NCBI GenBank assembly: GCA_015075625.1
Contig: JABTTZ010000004.1
Span: 248,001-312,000 of the forward strand
Length of the DNA: 64,000 bases
Direction of reading: 5' to 3'
Source: Anaerolineales bacterium
GTDB taxonomy: Bacteria; Chloroflexota; Anaerolineae; Aggregatilineales; UBA2796
The translations under genes were made by a program, and so were the position numbers. A model generated the notes under the pieces. That model saw only the letters and a list, made by a program, of their open reading frames with translations. It ran no database searches and had not been told where the DNA came from. The first letter of the stretch is position 1. Each line of letters opens with the position of its first letter. This document shows, piece by piece, positions 40,881-49,592 of this stretch.

Positions 40881-41884
40881 GCGCTGGAACTCAAGGAAAA
40901 CCCCCTCGCGTCAGCGTGATTGTTGCCGCTTACAATTGGTCGAGCGTTTTGCGTTTGGCGTTGCGCACTGTCCTTTGGCAGACATTTACTGATTTCGAGG
41001 CACTCGTCATTGGCGATCACTGCACGGATGATAGCGAGGCGGTGGTTGCCTCGTTCAACGATCCACGTCTGATTTGGCATAACCTTCCTGAAAATATAGG
41101 CAACCAAGCGGGCGGAAACCAAGTCGGACTGTTCATGGCGCGGGGGGAATACACCGCCTACATGCATCAAGATGATTTGTGGACGCCGAAGCACTTAGAG
41201 GTTTTGGTTGCCGCATTGGAGACGACTCCTGCTCACCTTGCCTATACCTATTGCCTTCAAGTTAGCCCTGCGGAGGATAACCCTGAGGATAGGATTCGGC
41301 GCGTTTTGGGGATGCCAAACACGGGGCGTCTGACAAAAACAAACCGTTCGATCATGATTCCGACGATTATGCACCGCACCGAACGAGGACGGACGATTGG
41401 GGGATGGGGCAATTGGCGGGCGACACCAAAGCGCGTCACCTTCGATTTTATAGAGCGCGTCATGGGGGAGGAGGAATCTCACCTACCCGTGCCAGAGATC
41501 ACGGTAATCAAGTTCAACTCTGCGGAGCGGCGTAATTCGTACATCGAAAAACCGAGCCACGAGCAAGCTGATTTTCTTGCCCGTCTTGAGAACCAACCGG
41601 ATTTTTGGTATCGGGAATTGATCCTCGCTGTTGATGCCCATGTTCGGGATCGGCTGCCGATTCGGGCGCTGCCTCCCCGTCCAGAGAATGCTCCACCCGG
41701 ATGGGGAATCGCCTACATGCGTTACCTGCGTGGGCTAGAGCCAGCGCCGCCTTATGTCCCCCCGGCAAAGCCGCGCCGTGTGCGGAGGGTGGCGCGGCGG
41801 ATTCGCAAGCTGATTCCCAACGCTATTCGGAGTCGGGTGGCGGCAGGGCTTACCCGCGTAGGGAGATTTTTTGCTGAGACGTGA
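40877..41884 (+). CDS. family 2 glycosyltransferase
   Basis: 335 residues. Starts at a TTG overlapping the cupin stop (TTGA). GT-A fold signature PRVSVIVAAYNWSSVLRLAL near 10-29, LIWHNLPENIGNQAGGNQVG near 63-82 and the DxD-like MHQDDLWTPKHLEVL near 96-110. The C-terminal third is basic (KPRRVRRVARRIRKLIPN), perhaps for membrane contact. Acceptor and sugar unknown. An 11-bp perfect inverted repeat follows the gene and may stop transcription. Confidence 0.88.
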   Translation: MSAGTQGKPPRVSVIVAAYNWSSVLRLALRTVLWQTFTDFEALVIGDHCTDDSEAVVASFNDPRLIWHNLPENIGNQAGGNQVGLFMARGEYTAYMHQDDLWTPKHLEVLVAALETTPAHLAYTYCLQVSPAEDNPEDRIRRVLGMPNTGRLTKTNRSIMIPTIMHRTERGRTIGGWGNWRATPKRVTFDFIERVMGEEESHLPVPEITVIKFNSAERRNSYIEKPSHEQADFLARLENQPDFWYRELILAVDAHVRDRLPIRALPPRPENAPPGWGIAYMRYLRGLEPAPPYVPPAKPRRVRRVARRIRKLIPNAIRSRVAAGLTRVGRFFAET

Positions 41885-41921
41885 AACCAATTGATGAAGG
41901 CTTGCCTAAAATCGATGAACG

Positions 41922-41955
41922 CTCCACCCCTACGAACCTTAGACTAGGGGTGGAG
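41922..41955 (+). terminator. possible terminator hairpin
   Basis: CTCCACCCCTA (41922-41932) and TAGGGGTGGAG (41945-41955) form a perfect 11-bp stem with a 12-nt loop, 38 bp after the GT2 stop. It is followed by TGTTATAG, not a strong T-run, so termination is plausible but not certain. Confidence 0.5.
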
Positions 41956-42077
41956 TGTTATAGACCACCAACAAAAGCCATGCCCGTTTGTCTTCCCCTT
42001 CTTGTGCGTGGGCACCAACCTCAACAGCTATCTCAACTGGACTTCCCCGGCGTGGTATATGCTGGCTCAGGGGCAGG

Positions 42078-43058
42078 TCACAGCGACGCCCAAAACGTCT
42101 CCAGCGCGGCAACAGTCTCCGGTAGTTTTTCCCAATGGGGTAAGCCTCGTGTCGGGACGATGCGTACAGCCCGCCAATTGGGGCAGCGTTCCAATGTCGT
42201 GGGGAGCATGGCAAAGCCGATATTGGGGTCTACATCATAGAGAGTCAAGACAGGCAAGGTCAATGCCTCATAGATGGTTTCCCGAATATTGGGTGTGAAA
42301 AGCTGTCCGCTGATGAAATGTAATGGGGCGTGACGTGCGCCTGGACGGTGTCCACTGGCAAGCGCATAGCGAATAAGCCCCTCGTCTGCCGCCCCTTCAA
42401 AGGACTGCCCTAAAAAATAGCGGATGCTGCGCTCTGAGACGAGCAGATCGTAGAGCGCCTGTCCCCACACGGGAAACGACAGCACCCGATGAAGGGTATT
42501 GCCAAACGGCACACTGTTTTGGCTTGCCCCGCCGCGCCCTGAAAATCCCGTTGGGGAGATCAGCCCTAGCGAATGAACCCGCGCCGGGTTGATCTGCGCC
42601 GCCCGTGCGACGAACTCTGCCCCCAACGAAAGGGCGATCAGATCGGCGGGTTGTTTTTCACGGAGTTGTGTTTGCAAGAAAAGGGCGATCACATGGGTAT
42701 AGAGATCGGGTGTGTAGGGGCGATCTGCCCGATCACTAAACCCGAAACCGGGCAGATCAAGGGCATAGATCGGGCGTTTACCCCGATAGTAATCAAAGAG
42801 CGGGCGCATTTCGTAGGCAGAGGCAGCCGTATTGATGCTGTGGATCAGGATGAGCGGGCGCCCCACACCCGCCCGCGAGACATAATAGCTTTGCATACCA
42901 GCGCCCGGAACAGCAAAGGTTCGCCGTTCGCCATCCAACGCAGGCGGGAGATCATGGTTATGATTAATCGCCAGAGCGCTGTAGGCGATCCCGCTGAGCA
43001 GCCCCACGATCCCACCACCCAGGACGACTTTTAGAGCGGTTTTGGAAAAGCGCGACAT
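42078..43058 (-). CDS. alpha/beta hydrolase
   Basis: 326 residues with an N-terminal membrane anchor or signal (VVLGGGIVGLLSGIAYSALA). Hydrolase landmarks: oxyanion region LILIHSINTAASAYEM near 69-84, YALDLPGFGFSDR, nucleophile elbow LIALSLGAEFVARAA (Ser near 142), the Asp region LYDVDPNIGF and the catalytic His in PTRGLPHWEKLPE. Substrate unknown. It starts 5 bp after the end of holA on the same strand and is probably co-transcribed with it. Confidence 0.86.
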   Translation of the reverse strand: MSRFSKTALKVVLGGGIVGLLSGIAYSALAINHNHDLPPALDGERRTFAVPGAGMQSYYVSRAGVGRPLILIHSINTAASAYEMRPLFDYYRGKRPIYALDLPGFGFSDRADRPYTPDLYTHVIALFLQTQLREKQPADLIALSLGAEFVARAAQINPARVHSLGLISPTGFSGRGGASQNSVPFGNTLHRVLSFPVWGQALYDLLVSERSIRYFLGQSFEGAADEGLIRYALASGHRPGARHAPLHFISGQLFTPNIRETIYEALTLPVLTLYDVDPNIGFAMLPTTLERCPNWRAVRIVPTRGLPHWEKLPETVAALETFWASL

Positions 43059-43063
43059 CTGGA

Positions 43064-44074
43064 TTAGCCTGTTAGTCCAGCCACAAAGAGATCAAGCGCC
43101 AAACGCCCTTCCACCCGTCCGGTTTTGATTGCGTAGTCGGTATCCAACAAATTGCGGTAAATCCCTTCCAATTGGGGCAGTTCAAAGCGACGTGCTTGCT
43201 CTCGAAAGGACTGTGCGATTTTCGGATATTTTGCTTCAGGAAGGTCGCTCACATTCCCCCCTGTGTCGATTTTTTCCCGAACTTGAATCAAGATGCGAAA
43301 CTGCCGAATGATCATCCCAAAGAGTTGGAGTGGTTCTTGTTTCGGGTCGCTCAAAATACGCTCAATCAACGCAGTGGCGCGTTGCCCATCGCCGCGCCCA
43401 ATGGCATCGACAATGCTGAAGATGTTCGCCTCAGCCACATAGACGGTCAGCGCCGCCACGTCCTTTTCGGTAATCAGCCGTCCCCGCGCATAATCAATCA
43501 GCTTGGCACATTCGCTCTCGACGGCGTAAAGGGAGAGGTGTTCCACCCCAACAAAGGCGCTCCCTAATGCCAATGCCGCCTTTGGCTCAATGTTCCCACC
43601 TTCTGCCTCAATCCGTTTGGAGATCCAACGGGGGAGGTCTGCCAGAGCAGGGATGGGAAATGTTTTTGCCAAACCGCGCAAAGTAGGCTGATTTGCCAAT
43701 TTAAGGAGGGGATGTGTGTCGTCTAGTGCTTTTGTTTCAAGAAAGACCAAGCGTGCAGTTTCGGGGAGTGCTTGCACACCCCTCACCATCGCTTCGTAAT
43801 CTGCCTTCGCCGCCTTGCTGGAGGAACGCCTGCTGCTGGCGCCGCTGTATAAACCTTCGAGGATTACCAAGCGGCGCTCAGCGAGGAACGGCATTACCCG
43901 TGCCGCCGCTACCGCCGCCCCAAAGGATGATGTTTTGCCGTCCAGAAAGGCAGTGTTCAGCATCCCGGGATCATTCATTTTCTCCCGCATGGCGCGAACT
44001 TCCCGCCGGAGGGTGAATTCATCCTCGCCATGCAGCACATAGAACAGGGGCGGGGCAGTGTTTTTTGCGGTCAT
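43064..44074 (-). CDS. holA: DNA polymerase III delta subunit
   Basis: Clamp-loader subunit that opens the beta clamp. 336 residues from the ATG at 44074, which has GAGGG 8 nt upstream (an upstream GTG lies inside that site). N-terminal PPLFYVLHGEDEFTLRREVR, then ARVMPFLAERRLVILEGLYS, ETARLVFLETKALDDTHPLL, the middle WISKRIEAEGGNIEPKAALA and ECAKLIDYARGRLITEKDV, and C-terminal QLFGMIIRQFRILIQVRE with LPQLEGIYRNLLDTDYAIKT and GRLALDLFV. All are typical HolA blocks. Spacer residues GASSRRSSSKAAK form a low-complexity insert near 85-97. Confidence 0.92.
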   Translation of the reverse strand: MTAKNTAPPLFYVLHGEDEFTLRREVRAMREKMNDPGMLNTAFLDGKTSSFGAAVAAARVMPFLAERRLVILEGLYSGASSRRSSSKAAKADYEAMVRGVQALPETARLVFLETKALDDTHPLLKLANQPTLRGLAKTFPIPALADLPRWISKRIEAEGGNIEPKAALALGSAFVGVEHLSLYAVESECAKLIDYARGRLITEKDVAALTVYVAEANIFSIVDAIGRGDGQRATALIERILSDPKQEPLQLFGMIIRQFRILIQVREKIDTGGNVSDLPEAKYPKIAQSFREQARRFELPQLEGIYRNLLDTDYAIKTGRVEGRLALDLFVAGLTG

Positions 44075-44245
44075 TTGCAGTACCCTCACTGGTTGGGCTA
44101 CAACCAGCCTTCTTACAAGAAGGGCGGGCGTCGTTCGTTTACCCCTTGATCACCACCGCCTAGCCCATTGGTAAGTATATAGTGTTAAGGGGGGCTGTCA
44201 ACCATTAAGGGGGTCAATCTCCTTGAACCATGCTGTAGGGTGGCC

Positions 44246-44806
44246 CTAACCAGCGGTGGTTGTCACGCGGTGGATAATCATCGTTCCCCCACGTAACCCG
44301 CGTGACTCGCGGCGGGTGATTCCGGTGATCTGCATCTCGCCGGGATCGCCCAATGTCGTCAGATGTTCTTGGAGTTGCAACCCCAACGGACGGGAAAAAA
44401 TGATCGCCACAACTGCCAGCAAAACAACTGTTGGCAGACGCGAAAGGTACTGTACCATCCCGCGCTTCACCCCAAAACTGCTGACCCATGCCGCCAGACT
44501 GACCAGCGTTCCAGTGGTGAGCAGCGATGTCCCACAGTTAGGGTGAACAGCCAGCGAATGTTCCCCATTTCGCATCCGGCGAAGGGCTTCTCGTGCCGCA
44601 GCCTCTACTTGCTCGGTAGGAATATCGCCAATCAGCCAAAAGCCCCCCCCATCACTGCGTCCGGCGGCGGAAAGTCCCTGAATCTTCGCGCTGAGCATAT
44701 GGACAGTGGCATGTTCCAATCCATGATTGCGGCGAGTGCGCCGGATGTATGGCTGCTCTAGCAGTGGGCGAATGTTCTCGGCAAGACGGGCGACAAGTGA
44801 CGGCAC
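44246..44806 (-). CDS. DUF6391-like membrane protein
   Basis: 186 residues. RRNHGLEHATVHMLSAKIQG near 25-44 is the most striking block (His-Ala/Gly-Leu-Glu-His-Ala-Thr), reminiscent of the 'NHALEHAT' motif of the DUF6391 family. Then GRSDGGGFWLIGDIPTEQVE, LAVHPNCGTSLLTTGTLVSL, and two hydrophobic helices (LLTTGTLVSLAAWVSSFGV; LPTVVLLAVVAIIFSRPLG). The HxxEH-like arrangement recalls metal sites, but no activity is known. It lies between the MTHFR fusion and holA in the same direction. Confidence 0.75.
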   Translation of the reverse strand: MPSLVARLAENIRPLLEQPYIRRTRRNHGLEHATVHMLSAKIQGLSAAGRSDGGGFWLIGDIPTEQVEAAAREALRRMRNGEHSLAVHPNCGTSLLTTGTLVSLAAWVSSFGVKRGMVQYLSRLPTVVLLAVVAIIFSRPLGLQLQEHLTTLGDPGEMQITGITRRESRGLRGGTMIIHRVTTTAG

Positions 44807-44874
44807 GCGGGAAACCCTCCCTAACCCCTATGTGATATTCCCAAAGGTAGCACAAGTGATCGTTCCGCGCTACC

Positions 44875-46725
44875 TCACACCCGCGCCATGACCCGCTCGA
44901 TAATCTCGGCGGCAATATCATATTTCCCGAAGGGGGGAATCAGATATGCGCCCTGTACCATCCCTTGTAAATCACTCAAAATCTCGGTGGCAATCTGGAT
45001 ACCTACGGTTGGGTTCACCTCTCCGGCGGCGGTGATCCGCTCTCGAATCGCTTCGGGAATTTCTACACCGGGGACTTCATTATGCAAGAAGGAGGCGTGT
45101 TTTGCTCCGTAAAGCGGCAAGATGCCTGCAAGTATAGGCATTTTCAACGCCCCGTAGAGCGTTTCGTAGCGCTTCAGGAAACCCTCCACGCGGGCGGGAT
45201 CATAGACGGTCTGCGTCAGAGCAAAATCTGCCCCTGCCTCGATCTTCTTGACCAGCAATCCGATCTCTTTATCCAAATCTGCCGGGCAAAGGTTCAAGGC
45301 ACAGCCTACGAAAAAGGAGGTGGGCTGACCAATCGAATTTCCGGCTTTGTCTGTGCCAGTGTTCAGGCTGTGCTTGATCAGGCTGATCAAGCCGGATGGC
45401 ACAATATCATTTTTATCGTTGGCATCGGGGTAATCGCCAATGGCGGTGGGATCGCCCATGACGACGAAGATATTCCGCACGTTCAGGGCATGTGCTGCCA
45501 AAAGATCGCCCTGAATTCGCAGGATGTTACGTCCCCGCGTGGGAAAGTGAAGGATGGTCTCCATCCCCAAGTGATTTTGGACGAGGTGGCAAACCGCCCA
45601 GGGACTCATGCGCATCCGCGCCATTGGGCTATCCGAAACATCGACACAATCGGCGCCCGCCTCATGGAGCATGTTGGCGGAGGCGATCACTTTTTTGGCG
45701 TTAAAACTGCGCGGAGGCGCCATTTCAACGGTGATCGTAAAGTTGCCCGCCGCCAATTTTTGCGCCAGCACCGTTGGCTCACGTTCCGGTTCATTGGGAA
45801 CAGGAAATTCTGTGGGAAGGACGGTGATAGCCGAAGTGCGGCGGGGGGCGCTGATCCCTTCACGCATGGCGGCGATATGATCAGGGGTTGTCCCACAGCA
45901 GCCGCCGATAATTGCCACACCGAGGTCGCTCAGCGTCCGCGCATACTCACCAAAATATTCAGGCATTGCCGGGTAAACCACCCGCCCACCCACCTGTTCG
46001 GGGAAGCCCGCGTTGGGCATCACGCTGATCAGCGCGTCTGGCTCTACGGCACGCATCACTTGGGCGATCTTTGCCAATTGCGAGGGTCCGCTGGAACAAT
46101 TCACCCCAATCACATCGGCACCTGTGGCTACCAACGCCCGCGCCACATCGCCTGCCGAGTCGCCATAGATGGTTGACCCATCGCGGGTGAAGGTCATTGA
46201 GGCAATGATGGGAAGATTGGGGTTTATGGCACGAGCGCTGCTGATAGCGACAGCAATTTCGTTGAGGTCGGTGAAGGTCTCCAAAAGGATAACATCGGCA
46301 CCGGCGGTGGTAAGGGCGCTGATCTGTTCACGGAACGCCTCGCCTGCTTGGTCAACGCTCACCCGTCCATAAGGGGCAAGGCGGACGCCCAAGGGACCTA
46401 CTGAGGCGGCAACATAGGCTTGATAATGCCCTTCTTGGATCGCTTGTTTTGCCAGCGCCACACCAGCCACATTGATAGCGACGAGATCGGCACTGGCATC
46501 ATGGGCAGCAAGTTTGTAGCGGTTTGCCCCAAATGTATTTGTCTCGATAAGCGCCGCCCCCGCCGCGAGGAAGGCATGATGAACGGCAAGGATACGCCCC
46601 GGATCGTTGAGATTCAGTTTATCTAAACAGGCGTTTAGAGGAACGCCGCTGTGATGAAGCATCGTCCCCATTGCCCCATCGGCAAGCAGGACACCTTCGT
46701 TCAAGCGTTGGAGGAAGGACATCAT
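44875..46725 (-). CDS. bifunctional homocysteine S-methyltransferase / methylenetetrahydrofolate reductase
   Basis: 616 residues. The N-terminal ~300 are a homocysteine-binding barrel with three zinc cysteines: VIGVNCSSGPSQLAKIA near 205-221 and IIGGCCGTTPDHIAAMR near 270-286; start LLADGAMGTMLHHSG. The C-terminal ~290 are a MetF-type flavin barrel: NFTITVEMAPPRSFNAKKVI, VRNIFVVMGDPTAIGDYPD, ADFALTQTVYDPARVEGFL and PILAGILPLYGAKHASFLHN. This YitJ-like fusion reduces methylene-THF and may methylate homocysteine without cobalamin. It is the first gene of the leftward cluster ending at 42078, and divergent from clpC. Confidence 0.93.
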   Translation of the reverse strand: MMSFLQRLNEGVLLADGAMGTMLHHSGVPLNACLDKLNLNDPGRILAVHHAFLAAGAALIETNTFGANRYKLAAHDASADLVAINVAGVALAKQAIQEGHYQAYVAASVGPLGVRLAPYGRVSVDQAGEAFREQISALTTAGADVILLETFTDLNEIAVAISSARAINPNLPIIASMTFTRDGSTIYGDSAGDVARALVATGADVIGVNCSSGPSQLAKIAQVMRAVEPDALISVMPNAGFPEQVGGRVVYPAMPEYFGEYARTLSDLGVAIIGGCCGTTPDHIAAMREGISAPRRTSAITVLPTEFPVPNEPEREPTVLAQKLAAGNFTITVEMAPPRSFNAKKVIASANMLHEAGADCVDVSDSPMARMRMSPWAVCHLVQNHLGMETILHFPTRGRNILRIQGDLLAAHALNVRNIFVVMGDPTAIGDYPDANDKNDIVPSGLISLIKHSLNTGTDKAGNSIGQPTSFFVGCALNLCPADLDKEIGLLVKKIEAGADFALTQTVYDPARVEGFLKRYETLYGALKMPILAGILPLYGAKHASFLHNEVPGVEIPEAIRERITAAGEVNPTVGIQIATEILSDLQGMVQGAYLIPPFGKYDIAAEIIERVMARV

Positions 46726-47057
46726 AGTGAGTCAATCCCTGTGGATAGGTTGTCGATTTTAGGATATCAAAACGATGGCTGCTGGTTGTTAGAGGGATAC
46801 ACCAGAACACCTTGTATTCAGTTTTTAAGGATAACGGATCTTGGGTGAAGTCTGCAACCACCCCGCCTTGAACATCCGGCGGTACGCTTTTCTAACGCGA
46901 TTATTGCACCGTTTTCTATACGGCTCTAATGCTTGCTTGCTAGACTCTCCATAGGTCAGTCTTCGTGTGCAACACAAATCAGTGATCGGTGCGGTAAAAC
47001 AAGCAAAAGGGGCGTACAATTCCCCTAAGAGATGGCGGGCGAAAGTAGGACTAGCGG
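46726..47057. promoter_or_regulatory. divergent intergenic region, metH/F fusion and clpC
   Basis: 332 bp between two divergent genes. It must carry promoters for both. I see no CIRCE inverted repeat (TTAGCACTC-n9-GAGTGCTAA), no convincing CtsR heptad pair and no SAM-riboswitch core. TTTTCTATACGGCTCTAAT near 46910-46930 is an AT-rich candidate -10 area for clpC only. Confidence 0.4.
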
Positions 47058-49550
47058 ATGATGCGATTTGATCGGTTCACGGAACGGGCGCAAGATGCCG
47101 CTGCCCGTGCCTACGAAATACTCCAACGTTATGGGCATAACCAAGTTGACACAGAGCATATCCTCCTCGCACTCCTTGAACAGCCCGAAGGGGTGATCTC
47201 CCAAATGCTTGAAAAGTTAGGCATTGATCAGGATGCCATGCGTGGGCGCTTGGACGAAATTTTGCGCTCGACGCCAAAGGCGTCGATCTATGGCGGCGGG
47301 GCAGGGCAGGTCTTCATGACGCCCCGTGTCAAACGGATTATTGATGTCTCGCAGGAAGAAGCCAACCGTCTGCGCGACGAATACATCTCTACAGAACACA
47401 TCTTCCTTGCCATCTTGGGAGAGAAAAACACTGCCGTTGCGCGGATGCTGAAGGATGCCAACGCCACCCGCGAACGAGTCCTTGACATTATCAAAGATTT
47501 TCGGGGTGGGCAGCGCGTGACCGATCCCCAAGCCGAAACGCGCTACCGCACGCTGGAACGGTACAGCCGCGATCTCACGCGGATGGCGGCAGAAGGAAAG
47601 CTTGATCCCGTCGTCGGGCGCAGTGAGGAAATTCTGCGGGTGATCCAAATTCTCTGTCGCCGTTTGAAGAATAATCCTGTACTCATTGGGGAGGCAGGCG
47701 TTGGGAAAACGGCAATTGTCGAAGGGTTGGCTCAGAAAATCGCGAATCATGACGTACCAGAAATTTTGCTGGGACGCCGGGTGATCAGCCTTGATCTCGG
47801 CGCGATGATTGCTGGCAGCCGCTTTCGGGGGGAGTTTGAGGAACGTCTGAAAGCCGCCATTGAGGAAGTTCAGCGCAGTGAAGGGGAGATTATCCTGTTC
47901 ATTGATGAACTTCATCAGGTGGTTGGTGCGGGGGCGGCACAAGGGGCGCTGGATGCTGGAAGTATGCTGAAGCCCGCCCTCGCACGAGGCGAACTGAACT
48001 GCATCGGGGCGACAACCCTTGATGAGTATCGCCAATTCATTGAGAAAGATTCGGCGCTTGATCGGCGGTTCGCTCCTGTTTTTGTGGACGAACCGAGCGT
48101 TGAAGACACGATTGACATGCTGCGTGGGTTGCAAGATCGCTATGAAGCGCATCACAAAGTACGCTTTACCGAGGCAGCACTTGTTGCCGCCGCCCGCTTA
48201 AGTCATCGCTATGTCACGGATCGGCGTTTGCCCGATAAGGCGATTGACCTGATGGACGAAGCGGCAGCAAAACTGCGCGTGGCGCTCTATAGTATGCCAA
48301 ACGATCTTCGCCTCATGAAGCAAGAATTGGACAGAATCACAGCGGAAGAAGAAGCCGCCGGCGTCGCTCGTGAATACGAACGTGCTGCACAATTCAAGAT
48401 GCAGCGCATCAAAGCTGGGGAGGATTACGAAGCCGCCCGTGAGGCATGGCAGCGCGAACACCTCCTCGATGATGAGGTTGATGAGAATGATATTGCCGAA
48501 GTCGTCGGGAAGTGGACAGGGATTCCCGTCAATCAGATCATCGAAGCCGAAGGGGATAAGCTGCTCCGCATGGAGGAAGCGCTCCACGCTCGCATCATTG
48601 GGCAAGAGGAAGCCGTCGCCGCCGTTGCTGATGCCATTCGCCGCGCTCGTAGTGGGATGAAAGACCCTAACCGTCCGATTGGCTCATTCATCTTCCTCGG
48701 TTCATCCGGCGTAGGAAAGACAGAACTGGCAAAGGCGCTGGCAGAATTCATGTTTGATGACGAGGATGCCCTCGTCCGCATTGACATGAGCGAATACCGC
48801 GAATCGCACACCGCCAGCCGGTTGTTCGGTGCGCCGCCCGGTTATGTCGGTTATGAGGAGGGCGGGCAACTTACCGAGCAAATTCGCCGCCGCCCCTACA
48901 GCGTAATCCTCTTTGATGAGATAGAGAAGGCACATCCAAATGTATGGAATGCCCTTTTGCAAATCTTGGATGATGGACGGCTCACCGATGGTCAGGGGCG
49001 TGTGGTCGATTTCCGCAATGCGGTGATCATTATGACCAGCAATTTGGGGACGGAATTCACCCGCAAGGGCGGCACACTCGGCTTTGTGACAAACCGCGAT
49101 CCCGAATTGGTTGCCGATCACAAGAAGATTGAACGGGCGCTGCGCGAAAACTTCCGCCCCGAATTCCTCAACCGCATTGACGAGGTGATCATCTTTAGCC
49201 CGCTCTCGCTGGAGCAGGTGAAACAGATTGTCGATCTTCAGGTCAGTTCCGTCGCTGAACGGCTTGGTGAACAAGGCTTAGTCATTGAACTGACGGCGGC
49301 AGCGCGAGGGTGGCTGGCGGAACAGGGTTTCGATCCACAGTTTGGGGCGCGTCCGTTGCGGCGGGCGATCCAGCGCTTTGTGGAAAGCCCGCTCTCGGTG
49401 CAGGTTTTGAAAGGGTTGTTCCATCGTGGGGATGTCGTTCTTGTCGATGTGAACAGCGAGGGGACAGCACTCATCTTCACGCGGCAAGAGGGCGCATCGT
49501 TTGAACTGCCCACAAAGGTGGAAAACACAACCCCTAGCGAGGGCGGGTAA
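47058..49550 (+). CDS. clpC: ATP-dependent Clp protease ATP-binding subunit ClpC
   Basis: 830 residues. Clp N-domain repeats at ~1-150 ([40 protein letters not shown]). First AAA+ with Walker [21 protein letters not shown] near 210-229 and Walker [15 protein letters not shown] short middle domain with a UVR-like stretch ([20 protein letters not shown] near 440) marks ClpC rather than ClpB. Second AAA+ has Walker [20 protein letters not shown] near 552-570. The [10 protein letters not shown] loop near 676 carries the LGF tripeptide that docks ClpP. The start MMRF has AGGA 7 nt upstream. No mcsA/mcsB/ctsR is adjacent; instead a Clp-N/kinase fusion converges on it 42 bp away. Confidence 0.95.
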   Translation: MMRFDRFTERAQDAAARAYEILQRYGHNQVDTEHILLALLEQPEGVISQMLEKLGIDQDAMRGRLDEILRSTPKASIYGGGAGQVFMTPRVKRIIDVSQEEANRLRDEYISTEHIFLAILGEKNTAVARMLKDANATRERVLDIIKDFRGGQRVTDPQAETRYRTLERYSRDLTRMAAEGKLDPVVGRSEEILRVIQILCRRLKNNPVLIGEAGVGKTAIVEGLAQKIANHDVPEILLGRRVISLDLGAMIAGSRFRGEFEERLKAAIEEVQRSEGEIILFIDELHQVVGAGAAQGALDAGSMLKPALARGELNCIGATTLDEYRQFIEKDSALDRRFAPVFVDEPSVEDTIDMLRGLQDRYEAHHKVRFTEAALVAAARLSHRYVTDRRLPDKAIDLMDEAAAKLRVALYSMPNDLRLMKQELDRITAEEEAAGVAREYERAAQFKMQRIKAGEDYEAAREAWQREHLLDDEVDENDIAEVVGKWTGIPVNQIIEAEGDKLLRMEEALHARIIGQEEAVAAVADAIRRARSGMKDPNRPIGSFIFLGSSGVGKTELAKALAEFMFDDEDALVRIDMSEYRESHTASRLFGAPPGYVGYEEGGQLTEQIRRRPYSVILFDEIEKAHPNVWNALLQILDDGRLTDGQGRVVDFRNAVIIMTSNLGTEFTRKGGTLGFVTNRDPELVADHKKIERALRENFRPEFLNRIDEVIIFSPLSLEQVKQIVDLQVSSVAERLGEQGLVIELTAAARGWLAEQGFDPQFGARPLRRAIQRFVESPLSVQVLKGLFHRGDVVLVDVNSEGTALIFTRQEGASFELPTKVENTTPSEGG

Positions 49551-49592
49551 AAGTACCGGGCTATATTCGTGGGCGCAGAACCAATGCGCCCA

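Noticed and set aside
42002-42298. Plus-strand frame starting MCVGTNLNSYLNWTSPAWY
   Set aside because: The first 25 residues look protein-like, but the rest is antisense of the alpha/beta hydrolase and no start site or homologous pattern was recognised.
46726-47057. Riboswitch upstream of the methionine-cycle fusion gene
   Set aside because: No SAM-, SAH- or cobalamin-riboswitch core sequence and no terminator/antiterminator pair could be drawn in the 332-bp gap.
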